NCBI GenBank assembly: GCA_018806915.1 | Contig: JAGKQI010000052.1 | Location: 1,612,001 to 1,676,000 of the forward strand | DNA: 64,000 bases | Direction: 5' to 3' | DNA from: Phytophthora colocasiae | Taxonomy: Eukaryota > Oomycota > Peronosporomycetes > Peronosporales > Peronosporaceae | Part shown: positions 55,271 through 64,000 of the stretch, piece by piece | How the letters are laid out: the number at the start of each line of letters is the position of its first letter | Position numbering within the stretch: position 1 is the first letter of the stretch | Notes under the pieces: generated by a model | The model's database searches: none | What the model saw: only the letters and a program-made list of their open reading frames with translations | What the model was told of the DNA's origin: nothing | Position numbers and translations under genes: made by a program

Positions 55271-56537
55271 TATATCTGTGCTAAGACTATTTACGAAGCC
55301 AAAAAATAGTATTGCATAATATTGTGAGGGAACTCGAACCGTCGGTATCCATCCTGGAGCCCGAGCACACAAACGACTGGAACCAAGCACTTTGGAGTCC
55401 ACTTCATATATTAGAAAGTTACGTTCATCTTGCTGCAGTTGCGAATGTGTAAAAATGATAGTGATAGTAAAACAACTTGGCTTCAAGCTCGAAGCTTCCC
55501 AGCCAGGCCCTTCACCCCTACCACCGAAGCGGAGGTAGCATCGGACACATTGTGTAAAAGGTAAAAACTTGTGGTCCTATAAGTGCTTGCACTTGGTCGG
55601 CACGTCGAGAAAACTTGCAGTCTTACCCAGTCGGCCTACCCTAGGTGAGACTTTGAAGTTGAACAAGCAGATACGAATGCTCATATTTTTATTGAACCAA
55701 AAATGGTCTAGCTAAGACTATTTCTGAACATAGACTATTTTCGCACATAGACTAATTACCGTGAGCAGTGTACTTCTACTTCAGAAGAACATTACCTAGG
55801 GTTTTGCCTTGACAAGTTGTCGGCGAACGTACTATGGATCATTTGCTGAATGAATGAGGAGAAAGCATGGGAGCTGGCGAATCTATCTTGTCCAAGCTTC
55901 TATCCGGTCACAGCATAAACACTAAAACTTCAACATGTTTACAGCACAAACAGTGGTCGTGGTCCGGCATTACACAAGTTCAGGAAGCACTTGGCAAAAT
56001 GATGTCAAGCAAGAAGTGTTTCCTGATAGAAGAGTTTGCAAACACGCCCAGTGGTTAAAGTGACTTGCAAGACTTATCCTTACCTTCCACTGCAGCAGCT
56101 ACTACGGTGGTAGCAGCGCAGCACTGCCAGTGCAACCAAAACTCGATAGTATTCTTTCACAGCAACCAGAAGTGCCTTCGCCCTGTCCGATGAATACTGA
56201 ACCAGCCGGTCTCTACAGCGCAGCCCGCGAACATCATCAAGGTGTGTGCAAAGCGCACTTTCTCCCTTTCGAGCTTGAACACTGCAATGCTGTTCAACGA
56301 ACAGCTTTGCAGTGCATGTAGAGAGCCTCAGAGCCACACGAAGTCATAAACACCGTACAGCCCATGTTCATCCGGCGTGGCATAACAAGGATGACGTCAA
56401 TTGTTGCATGTATTGCTAGGAGGTTTCTCCCTCGGGCAAACGGTAGTCCTCTCACTGATGCCGTCATTTTCCATTTGGAACTCAACCAAGCGCGTCTCCA
56501 GTTCCTTCCCGACTCGAGAGTCTCGAGTGTACCAGTA

Positions 56538-57647
56538 ATGAAGATCTGCACCATTCTCCTGGCTTTGTCTGCGACTGTGGCATCGTTCACCTCGGCTTCA
56601 CTAGTCGTAGATACAGCACCCGAAGAGCTCCGCGCCTATGTTCTCCCCAAAAACCACGGAGAAGCTGTCAAGATCGGCGACCAAGTCTATCGATTCTCCG
56701 TGACGGGCCCGTCCTCGGGCTATGCCTTCACTCTGCTACAGACAAGTGCGCCGGAATCCACGAGCTTAGGCGTTCTCCCGCACATCCACAAGACCCACTA
56801 CGAGAACTTCTACTGCACCCGAGGCCGTTTCCAGCTCTGGGCCGAGTCCTACAACTCCTCAGGCTCCGAGCAGCAAACGCGAGTGCTCACCCAGGGCGAC
56901 TATGGCGCCGTGCCGCACAACACGTACCACACGTTCCAAGTCCTTGACCCGGACACACAGATGACCGGAGTGATCCAGCCCGGTGGCTTCGAGGTGCTCT
57001 TTGTAGCGCTACGGGACTCGTACTACAATGCCAGCACGTACGCAAACTTTGCTCCGTCGCATACTAATTCATCCGCTGGCACGAATTCGGACACCATTTC
57101 GTCGCTGGAGGAGTTCGACGTGTACGCTCAACTGACGTGGGAGACTCGCTATGACACGGTGAACGGAACTGCTGGCACTGGCAACTGGCACGACGGAGCG
57201 AATGATCTCGCGGACGACGGTCATACGCCCTTCTTCGTGGCCAAGAACTTTGGGCAGAAGTATCTCAACTACAAGAACGGGTACAAGTTGCTGGCACCCG
57301 TGCAGAAGGGGCCTCAGAGCGGTGGCAACTTCACGATGGGCACGCTCACCATGTCGGCGCTTACCAGCAACGAGACTGTGAACACCATTACGCCCAAGCA
57401 GCCGCTGGCGTTCCAGCTAGAAGAAGGACAGCTCCAAGTTGAAGTGGATGGTGAGACGGCGCAGTTGATCCAGGGGGATGTACTCTTCGTGCCGGGTAAC
57501 ACAACGTTCAGCTACCACGCCACTGTACCCGTGACCAAGTTCCTGTACGTGAGCGGCGGCGCCGACGGTTTCGACTACGATCTGCTGCAGAACAGCGTCG
57601 AATGGGACTACGCCGCGTACCCCACGTACGCCGGCTACAGCGCTTAA
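56538..57647 (+). CDS. Secreted bicupin, quercetin 2,3-dioxygenase-like
   Basis: Intronless, 369 residues from ATG 56538; the longer upstream frame lacks a signal and is not favoured. Residues 1-20 are a signal peptide (MKICTILLALSATVASFTSA). First cupin (about 85-160): HIHKTHYENFYCTRGRFQLW, with the His-x-His...Glu metal set, and VPHNTYHTFQVL for the second His. Second cupin (about 285-350): FQLEEGQLQVEVDG and GDVLFVPGNTTFSYHA, in which the metal-site His residues are fewer, so it may be structural. Several N-x-S/T sites fit secretion. Quercetinases open flavonols with O2; a plant-associated oomycete could use one on host flavonoids. The substrate is inferred from the fold and not certain. 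Confidence 0.82.
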   Translation: MKICTILLALSATVASFTSASLVVDTAPEELRAYVLPKNHGEAVKIGDQVYRFSVTGPSSGYAFTLLQTSAPESTSLGVLPHIHKTHYENFYCTRGRFQLWAESYNSSGSEQQTRVLTQGDYGAVPHNTYHTFQVLDPDTQMTGVIQPGGFEVLFVALRDSYYNASTYANFAPSHTNSSAGTNSDTISSLEEFDVYAQLTWETRYDTVNGTAGTGNWHDGANDLADDGHTPFFVAKNFGQKYLNYKNGYKLLAPVQKGPQSGGNFTMGTLTMSALTSNETVNTITPKQPLAFQLEEGQLQVEVDGETAQLIQGDVLFVPGNTTFSYHATVPVTKFLYVSGGADGFDYDLLQNSVEWDYAAYPTYAGYSA

Positions 57648-57982
57648 ACCAACGTGTCAATGTCGAGAGACGTAAAACAAACTTCAACTTGTCTTGAATT
57701 CGATTCAGGTGCCATGCTATCCAATACTTTAAATACTATTCTTGCCCTCGTACTACGATGCCATGAATACCAAATGTAGAGCGAATGTAGAGCCACAGAA
57801 GGCAGAGGAAGCACGCGAATCAAATTCAGCTGGTCGACAGTGTCCGGACATTCGGTTCAAAAGTGCTGACTACCCATCGTCCGGTCGCGTGCTAGTTTTG
57901 TCCAATCGCGTCTTTTAGGTGGATATTTTTGAACCAATCACACCAAAATCTCCGTTGGACACGTCACATTTCCCGAAAAGCC
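57648..57982. other. Intergenic region before the DMT transporter
   Basis: 335 bp. CCAAT sequences at about 57902 and 57935 may serve the downstream gene. No reading frame of interest. Confidence 0.4.
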
Positions 57983-59383
57983 ATGGAGCTCCCGAAAGTG
58001 TCGAAGGCTGCAGCGTCGGCGATGGAAGCCGAACGGGGCGCAGCGCTGCGGAAGCTGTTGGTGCAAGGCGTTTTCCTATTCACAGGTGTATTGTCCACCT
58101 GTGTGGCGCAGTTCGTGTTCTACCAGGGCGCAGGAGAGCAGAAAGCCATGCTGCTACCTCTGTGCAACTATCTCGGCATGATGCTGGTGGGTCTATTGCC
58201 GACTGTAGGCGCTGCTGCAGTTAAGAAAACTGTGGAGAAGATTAAGGAAAAGGAGAAGAAGCTGGAGAAGCCTCTGAGTCCCAAGAAACAGGTCAGCTTG
58301 TCCCCCGAAGACGATGTGGAGCAGCCAGAGCTCACACCCAATCAGACAGACACGCTGACACCTTCCAAGCGTCGCTCCATTGACTTGGAGGCGGTGGAAA
58401 TGGAGCTCACTCGACGATCTACTGTAGCTGAAGAAGACAACCAGGAGGAGGACCAATCGGAGGAGGAGGATGTGGACACCAGTGACGACGAGAAGAAACC
58501 AGCATTGGGCTTCCGTGTCACACCGTCGTCCGTCTCCTTCTCCTTGTCCACCGTGCAGTTGTGTATTATTGTATCGGTGGTGCTGGACTTTGCTGGCTGC
58601 ATCTTCTCCAATGTGGGGCTGTCTATGGCTGGCAGCGGACTGTACCAGGTCGTGTACTCGAGCGTCATCTGCTGGTCAGCACTCATGTCCCGCTTCATCC
58701 TTAAGAAGGTCGTGTCCAAGGAGGAATGGTTCGGCATTGCTTTGGTGACTTTTGGATTAGCCTTCAGTGCACTAGGAGAGTCTGGAAGCGGAAGGGACAA
58801 CACCATCGTGCTTATGGGTTGTTTTAACACACTGGTTGGGGCTGCGTTCTACGGCGGAAACTACGTTACGGGGGAGTACACGCTCAAGCTGGCGGAGCGG
58901 CCACACCCAAAGGATTTGTGTCTGAAGATTGGAGCCACCTGCGTTGCCATCATTGCCGTCTACCAGACTCTCTTCGTGCTGCCTGAGTGGGACGCATTGG
59001 TGACGAAGCCTATCGCTGAAGCTAACGGCAACACTATGTACATCGTGTCTGCGCTCGTAGTCTACACGCTATCCCAACTAGCCCACGGACTCACTTACTT
59101 CGTCATGTTGGGATCCAGTGGTGCTGTCACTACCGGCATCATGCAGAGTCTGCGTGCGGTTTGTGTCTTCGTGATCAGTTCGATGCTGTACTGCAGTCAG
59201 CAGGAATCGCAGTGCTTCGACACCAAGCGTGGCGTTGCTACGCTCATTGTCGTGAGTGGAGTCATGTTTTACTCGTGGGCCAAGAGTCAACAGGGGAAGG
59301 CTGTGCTGGCTCCGTCTTCTCTGCGACGACCAAAAAAGGATGCCAAGACCGAGATGGTTGCAGGCAAGAACTACGTCGTCTGA
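57983..59383 (+). CDS. Drug/metabolite-superfamily transporter (SLC35F/EamA-like)
   Basis: Intronless, 466 residues from ATG 57983 (a TTG 54 bases upstream is in frame but not a start). Membrane spans: two near residues 30-75, then a charged loop of about 120 residues rich in Glu/Asp/Ser (SEEEDVDTSDDEKK), then about eight spans from residue 185 (VQLCIIVSVVLDFAGCIFSN, GIALVTFGLAFSALGESGSG, TTGIMQSLRAVCVFVISSML). The C-terminus is basic. Pattern SGLYQVVYSSVICWSALMSR fits the EamA/SLC35 fold. The substrate is unknown (a nucleotide sugar, thiamine or another metabolite). The large cytosolic acidic loop is unusual for the family. Confidence 0.8.
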   Translation: MELPKVSKAAASAMEAERGAALRKLLVQGVFLFTGVLSTCVAQFVFYQGAGEQKAMLLPLCNYLGMMLVGLLPTVGAAAVKKTVEKIKEKEKKLEKPLSPKKQVSLSPEDDVEQPELTPNQTDTLTPSKRRSIDLEAVEMELTRRSTVAEEDNQEEDQSEEEDVDTSDDEKKPALGFRVTPSSVSFSLSTVQLCIIVSVVLDFAGCIFSNVGLSMAGSGLYQVVYSSVICWSALMSRFILKKVVSKEEWFGIALVTFGLAFSALGESGSGRDNTIVLMGCFNTLVGAAFYGGNYVTGEYTLKLAERPHPKDLCLKIGATCVAIIAVYQTLFVLPEWDALVTKPIAEANGNTMYIVSALVVYTLSQLAHGLTYFVMLGSSGAVTTGIMQSLRAVCVFVISSMLYCSQQESQCFDTKRGVATLIVVSGVMFYSWAKSQQGKAVLAPSSLRRPKKDAKTEMVAGKNYVV

Positions 59384-59468
59384 GTGACGAAAGGGAGGGA
59401 CTGTATCCTATATTCATTAGTTCACATAGTTCATAACAATATTCCTGCTTGCTCGAGCAGTTTTGATT

Positions 59469-62400
59469 CTAATCTGCTAGCAACCTTTCCGTAAGTGACT
59501 GCAACTTCTGAAGCCGTAGATTTACATCCTCTGCTGTTAGATGGGTACCAGGTAAAGGTAAAGCCATGCTCTCGGTCGGGACTTCATCGTCAGCTAACGA
59601 GTTTGGCGTCGAGATTTCGTTGATATTCATCGGGCTGCCAGCGACTTCGGCTCGTTCGTAAGTCCTCGTACAAATTGGTGGCTTGGCTGGATTTGTTTGG
59701 GACGCGACTGTCCTTTGCTTCGCGAGTGGCGCTTCCTCTGTCTGAATTGCGATGGATTCCATAGGCGTAGACTTTACAGGAGCAGATGCCAACGCCAGCT
59801 TTTGCTCCTGTTCACGCAGCGAGCTCAGAATCGAGTTCCTCTCACGTCTCAGTCGTGCTAACTCCGAGTCACGTCGACGCACTTTGTCCTCGAGACTGGC
59901 AACCCGCTCTGACTCGTGGGCGAGATGTGCTTCTTTCTGCCGTGCGAGATCCCTCTCAAGCTGCCGAATACGCACTTGTTGTTTGCTATGATCAGCCTGA
60001 AGCAGTGAATGGGCCAAACGCGCGTCCTGGATCTCTGTCTGCCAGATATCCTGCTCATGCTGCAGGCGTTCGACACTTTCAGCCTCCAGTTTCTTCTGGT
60101 GCAGCTCGAACTCTTCTTTCTGAGATGAAAGCTGTTCGCGCAGTCTCTCAACTTCCTGTAAAGCTTTATCGCGGCCAACTTCAGCTGCTTCTCGACACTT
60201 TTCGACATCGTGCTGTGTTCGAGTCTGCTCGCTCAGGCTTTGCTGGAGTATATCGTTTCGGTGAGCCAATTCGCTGGCTTTTAACTCCCACTCTCGACGT
60301 ACACTACGAACTCGATCTCGCAAGTCGTGGGCATCTCGTGCAAGCAAGCGCCGAAGATGTTCACGATCGGCCAGTAAGATAGAATTTTGTTGTGCCAGCT
60401 CCGTATGACTCAGCGATTCCAGTGCCTTGCGCTCCTTGCGCTTCTTCGTTGCCTTTGTCTCACCTTCAGTCTGGTCAGTTGGTTGGGGCGACTCAAACTG
60501 CCATACTGGTAATCCAATGGTTTTTACTGCTGTGCAGAGGTGACAGGGGCCACTCAACTTATCAGGATCCAACGTTTCCTTTGCCCCTCCACCTTCCGCA
60601 TCTTCCAACAGCACTGTTAGAGACACCGAGCTCTCGGGGATGAAGAACAACAAAAATTCGCCCCATGTGAGAGTCGATAGCATACCACCAGCAGGTGCCA
60701 GCTTGCGAATTGCATCCTCAACATGAGCCACAAGTTTTGACAGCTTCTTTGGGCCTCCAACAGCACTGAGAACTCCAGGATCTCCTCGACGTAGAGCTTG
60801 AACCAGAACTTGTGACCGTACCAAGCCAGTGTCATACGGATCAAGACGATGAAACAGATTGCGCAGTGCTGTCTCCGTTACTGGCCTTAAAATTTTCCCT
60901 TCTGAAGGCGGACGTACCGCCACGTTCGAAATATCGCCGCCATTCTCATTTGCTGCCTCGTTCTCCTGTAGTCGTTTGTTGCTTAAAATTTCCAAACGAT
61001 GTGCCCACACTCTTCGTTCGGCCTCCAATGCAGCTTCACTGTTGCGCAATCTTGTCTCTCGATGGGTCACTAGCGTAGCTGCAAGCTCAACCCGCTCCTT
61101 AGCGTGCACCAGTCGTTGCTCCAGTGCTTGCAGTCTCGCGGATCCATCATGCAATTGTTCCACCTTGTCGCGAACAAGCCCCCCTGTGAATCGAACTACA
61201 GTTTCAGCCAAACGCCGAAGCTTCTCCCTCTCCAGAGCCAATCCTCGCACCGCCTGCACGGCCTTAGTATCCGCCTGTGCTCGCTGGTCTTGAGCTTGGC
61301 GGGTAGCTACCACTTCCAAATCCCGCTGGGCTTCAAAATCTGCGGCTCGCTGCTGCCACATCTCCACTTCTTCTTCGCAGCGCGCAAGTTCTTCGCTGAG
61401 TTGAACTTCTTGCTGGCGGTACTCACTGATTATAGCATCATTAGTGAGTTCGCTTGATTGTGCCTGAACCATGAGTGCAACACACTTTTCACGCCAAACG
61501 GCTAGTAGCCGAGTGTACGTGACTGCAGCAGACTCCACTGTCAGGGCAACAGCACCCCCGCTTTTAGTGGAGCCTCCGTAATGTTCGCCAAATCGAGCAA
61601 GCGTACTTTTCATAGTTTTGTCGTGCACCGCCAGTATGGCTTCGAGCGCCTCCACGCGACTTTGCAGGAGTGTTTCCCTTGTAGTTGCATCAAAAACAGA
61701 CCCGTTGTGGTCTTTGCACACCTTACTGACGGTATGGTAGGGAGTGCGCTCATGGTCTCTTCCGATGAAACAGTCTGAGTACTCCTGTCGGGTACTACGG
61801 GCGTGTGGACCCGATATCTTTGTTTGAATGGATAAAGATTTACCAGGTAGTGGCCTTGGTCGTATCGCTGGTATACTCGCCGATGTTAATACCAGCGGTG
61901 ATGGTAATCTATTCATCGAGTCAGAATCGATAGAATCGATAACTTCCACTCTGCCATCCTTGTGCTCTTCCTTATGACCCTCTTTCTCACTGGCTGCATG
62001 CACTCTCGATGCTGCACTTATTGATGCCATCGATTCCGCTCCACTGGGTTTCTGAAGTCTCTCTGGTGTCAATAGTCTCGTCGGTGAAGGTGCTGGAGAT
62101 ACCGTTCGTGTATCCACTGGCGTTGTAAGCTGCAATTTCGCATATAACTTCTCAGCGGCTGTTACGTCCTGTCCATCCAGTGACTGTAGTAGTGGCAGCA
62201 TGGCCAGCGTCTCGCGTCGGTACGTTGTTGCGTTCGCGATCGGGTTTCCGTCCAGTGACAAGTGGCGGAGTTGCGTTAACGACTGCAGGAAGCGCAGTTC
62301 ACTAACGAGAGCCACCCGATTCCCTCCTACATCAAGAGTCTGAAGTTTATTACACCCACTGAGTGGTCGTAGTGACTCCAGCGTGTTGCATCGAAGCCGC

Positions 62401-62612
62401 AACAGCTTCAGATCTGGTAACCATTCGCTCAGCTCTTCCGGCAGTGCACGCAGTCGATTTCCACCCAGATCCAGCTGCGTTAGCGAGCGAGGCAACATCT
62501 TCAGGTAGCTCACATCATGTAGCGCATTATTCGACAGGTTGAGGCTCTGCAACGCCGGGTAGTCGGCCGCAATCTGCGCCGCCAGCTCCGGCGTCAGCGT
62601 CTGCAGCGGCAT
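59469..62612 (-). CDS. LRR plus long coiled-coil protein, possibly centrosomal/flagellar
   Basis: Intronless, 1047 residues from ATG 62612-62610 (MPLQTLTPEL). The open frame extends upstream, but that part covers CCAAT boxes and is likely promoter. Residues about 15-180: five or six leucine-rich repeats of the SDS22 type (LQSLNLSNNALHDV, LTQLDLGGNRLRALPEEL, LQTLDVGGNRVA), closed by an LRR cap (LPLLQSLDGQDVT). Then a Ser/Pro linker, and from about 320 nearly continuous coiled coil broken by an EF-hand-like pair (LFHRLDPYDTGLVRSQVL). Such LRR/coiled-coil proteins (LRRCC1, CEP-type) sit at centrioles or basal bodies; this fits a flagellated organism but is an inference. The C-terminus ends in a short coil. 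Confidence 0.8.
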   Translation of the reverse strand: MPLQTLTPELAAQIAADYPALQSLNLSNNALHDVSYLKMLPRSLTQLDLGGNRLRALPEELSEWLPDLKLLRLRCNTLESLRPLSGCNKLQTLDVGGNRVALVSELRFLQSLTQLRHLSLDGNPIANATTYRRETLAMLPLLQSLDGQDVTAAEKLYAKLQLTTPVDTRTVSPAPSPTRLLTPERLQKPSGAESMASISAASRVHAASEKEGHKEEHKDGRVEVIDSIDSDSMNRLPSPLVLTSASIPAIRPRPLPGKSLSIQTKISGPHARSTRQEYSDCFIGRDHERTPYHTVSKVCKDHNGSVFDATTRETLLQSRVEALEAILAVHDKTMKSTLARFGEHYGGSTKSGGAVALTVESAAVTYTRLLAVWREKCVALMVQAQSSELTNDAIISEYRQQEVQLSEELARCEEEVEMWQQRAADFEAQRDLEVVATRQAQDQRAQADTKAVQAVRGLALEREKLRRLAETVVRFTGGLVRDKVEQLHDGSARLQALEQRLVHAKERVELAATLVTHRETRLRNSEAALEAERRVWAHRLEILSNKRLQENEAANENGGDISNVAVRPPSEGKILRPVTETALRNLFHRLDPYDTGLVRSQVLVQALRRGDPGVLSAVGGPKKLSKLVAHVEDAIRKLAPAGGMLSTLTWGEFLLFFIPESSVSLTVLLEDAEGGGAKETLDPDKLSGPCHLCTAVKTIGLPVWQFESPQPTDQTEGETKATKKRKERKALESLSHTELAQQNSILLADREHLRRLLARDAHDLRDRVRSVRREWELKASELAHRNDILQQSLSEQTRTQHDVEKCREAAEVGRDKALQEVERLREQLSSQKEEFELHQKKLEAESVERLQHEQDIWQTEIQDARLAHSLLQADHSKQQVRIRQLERDLARQKEAHLAHESERVASLEDKVRRRDSELARLRRERNSILSSLREQEQKLALASAPVKSTPMESIAIQTEEAPLAKQRTVASQTNPAKPPICTRTYERAEVAGSPMNINEISTPNSLADDEVPTESMALPLPGTHLTAEDVNLRLQKLQSLTERLLAD

Positions 62613-62821
62613 CCGAGTGCAATTGCGTCTGTGTGTTACATTGATTGGATGAAATAAAATAACATATGTTTGATTTTTGGACCAATCAAGAAACGTCGAA
62701 ACGCATGACGCCATTAGGTTATCGGCAACGCAGGGGGACGTCACCCCAAGGACCTGATCAAACGCGCGAACGCGCGGGTAGCGGCGGCTCTCGTACGTCG
62801 GATACGGATCCACGTGAGGAG
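62613..62821. promoter_or_regulatory. Shared divergent promoter with two CCAAT boxes
   Basis: 209 bp between the LRR gene ATG and the start of the membrane protein gene. CCAAT occurs once on each strand (62682-62686 plus; 62644-62648 minus) around an AT-rich core. This arrangement typically marks a bidirectional promoter; not tested here. Confidence 0.55.
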
Positions 62822-64000
62822 ATGGAGGAGTTGCTGGAGGTTCGGCTGACTGGCGGCAGCAATGGGAGCAGCAAGATGCTCCTGCCAGTGGCCTCCACTT
62901 CCCGTTTTAAACATGACGATGACGACAATGACAAGCAAGGCAAGTGGAGGAGACAAGGCAACGCTGCACATTGGCTGAAAAGATTCCACTCCGCTACACT
63001 TTCCCGACTTATAGTGACACCTAGACGTGCTCGCTCCATGTGGATGTGCGTTTTGTTGCTTGGTGTGTTGGCGATTCTCGTGATAGGAGGATCGGCACTG
63101 CTGGCACTAGAGGTGGCGGGTCGCTTACGATTCAATGGGTACTTTGTGCCGCAACGGGGACATAACGGACAGCTCGGCTTCTACCATGAAATGGACGTTG
63201 ATATGCAGGCTCTAAAGGATACTACTGGTAGACCTGAGGGGAAATTATTTCCGGCATCGGCACTAAACCCGAGAGAGGTGAAGGCTTGGGTGGCTGAGCG
63301 CAGGAAACGCACCAATGGACGCAAGTTTTTAGTGGGGTGCAGCTCGCATTGGAAAGGCTACGTGCTGCGATCGTTCTTGTCACTCTTCGAGGAGCTTAAA
63401 ACGGAGCATGGGTGGGAAGATCTTGACACGTCTAAGAATCCGATGAAAGTGATTTACGACATGGACAAGAAACGAGCTCCGAGTGTTCTGCTCTTCTGTT
63501 TGAATTCGTTCTACTACCCCATGGCGCAACTGCAAGAGTACAGTGCCTACTTCCATGAACTGCGCGCTTTGGGCACGATTATTGCGGTGTGGAACGACGA
63601 TCTGCACTACTACGATCAGTTCAATCCGATTATACTGCGCGACGAGATTCTCACGAAGATTGATGTCATGGTGGGAACCTACACGTACTTCATGGACGAT
63701 TACTTCGCCAAGATTACGAGCCCAGTGAACGAGCGCGATCTGCCTCTAACGGTTTGGCTACCGCACTCATCAGGTCCGGATTTCGTGAACGCTTCGTTCA
63801 ATGAGTATCCGATTAACAAAATTATTCTGTCTGGCAAGCTTGGGTCAAATTGGTATCCGCTGCGCCATTGGCTGGGCATCTACCAGCAGGATCACCGAGA
63901 CGTCATGGACTTGTATCAGCATTCCGGTTATTACGTGGCTGACAATCAGTCTGCTATCTACGCCTCCTACCTGCGTTCATATCGTACAGCGATCACGACG
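62822..64000 (+). CDS. Type II membrane protein, possible glycosyltransferase (partial)
   Basis: Frame open from ATG 62822 to the window end (393 codons, no stop). Cytosolic head of about 75 residues rich in Arg/His/Asp, one hydrophobic span (CVLLLGVLAILVIGGSALLAL, about 83-103), then a lumenal part. It reads KFLVGCSSHWKGYVLRSFLS, VLLFCLNSFYYPMAQLQEYS, RALGTIIAVWNDDLHYYD, KIDVMVGTYTYFMDDYFAKI, LTVWLPHSSGPDF, IILSGKLGSNWYPLRHWLGI. The spacing of alternating strands and helices, with W-N-D-D and H-S-S-G motifs, recalls GT-B glycosyltransferases of the YkvP/CgeB kind, acting in the Golgi. I cannot name a family; the catalytic part may continue past 64000. Confidence 0.7.
   Translation, partial: MEELLEVRLTGGSNGSSKMLLPVASTSRFKHDDDDNDKQGKWRRQGNAAHWLKRFHSATLSRLIVTPRRARSMWMCVLLLGVLAILVIGGSALLALEVAGRLRFNGYFVPQRGHNGQLGFYHEMDVDMQALKDTTGRPEGKLFPASALNPREVKAWVAERRKRTNGRKFLVGCSSHWKGYVLRSFLSLFEELKTEHGWEDLDTSKNPMKVIYDMDKKRAPSVLLFCLNSFYYPMAQLQEYSAYFHELRALGTIIAVWNDDLHYYDQFNPIILRDEILTKIDVMVGTYTYFMDDYFAKITSPVNERDLPLTVWLPHSSGPDFVNASFNEYPINKIILSGKLGSNWYPLRHWLGIYQQDHRDVMDLYQHSGYYVADNQSAIYASYLRSYRTAITT

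Larger units (their letters stand above)
54239..56537. other. 2.3-kb non-coding region with small repeats
   Basis: No protein gene recognised; the frames 54881-54672 (minus) and 55867-56058 (plus) are short and have no relatives. Contents: a tRNA-like B-box sequence (54537-54547), an inverted repeat around 55208-55270, further AGACTATT motifs at 55268-55280 and 55712-55755, and the promoter side of the bicupin gene at the right end. Confidence 0.4.

Noticed and set aside
62613..62813. 67-residue N-terminal extension of the LRR protein
   Set aside because: It starts at GTG, crosses CCAAT boxes and has no LRR features; the ATG at 62612 opens directly before the first repeat.

Overview
The window looks like nuclear DNA of an oomycete, most probably a Phytophthora-type (Peronosporales) genome. 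Evidence: many genes are intronless or carry a few 50-110 bp GT-AG introns; a G-protein-coupled-receptor/phosphatidylinositol-phosphate-kinase fusion, a hallmark of oomycetes, is present; a flagellar/BBSome gene (LZTFL1) sits beside tyrosine-kinase-like kinase remnants; an RXLR-EER-type secreted effector gene is present; and MULE, piggyBac and pogo-like transposons are mixed into compact gene clusters. The species cannot be fixed from the window alone.

Layout. 1-31.1 kb is mostly gene-dense: a partial unknown gene (-), PRP4 splicing kinase (+), Golgi Qb-SNARE membrin/GOSR2 (+), a broken TKL kinase (-), an ankyrin-repeat protein (+), LZTFL1 (+), ribosomal protein eL39 (-), the GPCR-PIPK (+), a pogo-like transposon, a tail-to-tail pair of genes sharing an undescribed domain (16.2-19.5 kb), ribosomal protein eS26 (-), then a head-to-head pair of respiratory genes (complex III hinge QCR6 and complex I NDUFV2). 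SCO1 (broken), a DEAH helicase and a SulP-STAS-cNMP anion transporter follow.

31-44.7 kb is rearranged. An inverted second copy of the SCO1-helicase block (37.1-40.2 kb) is decayed and cuts off the end of a syntaxin gene. A complete 3.2-kb MULE with 112-bp terminal repeats and an 8-bp target duplication lies beside a Tim44-like gene remnant. A second SulP-STAS-cNMP transporter and a small membrane J-domain protein follow.

46.3-54.2 kb is transposon-rich. A 4.45-kb piggyBac element with eight introns has inserted at a TTAA inside the signal-peptide codons of an RXLR-type effector gene, and a deleted MULE follows. 54.2-56.5 kb is intergenic with small repeats. 56.5-64 kb returns to host genes: a secreted bicupin (quercetinase-like), a drug/metabolite-type transporter, and a divergent pair consisting of an LRR/coiled-coil protein and a type II membrane protein cut by the window end.

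Themes: vesicle traffic (membrin, syntaxin), mitochondrial respiration (QCR6, NDUFV2, SCO1), cilium/flagellum (LZTFL1), signalling (GPCR-PIPK, cNMP-domain transporters) and transposon-driven gene damage. The strongest candidates for a second look are the effector gene broken at a TTAA by piggyBac, the motif-bearing introns of that transposon, the paired novel-domain genes, and the inverted duplication in which both SCO1 copies carry different lesions.
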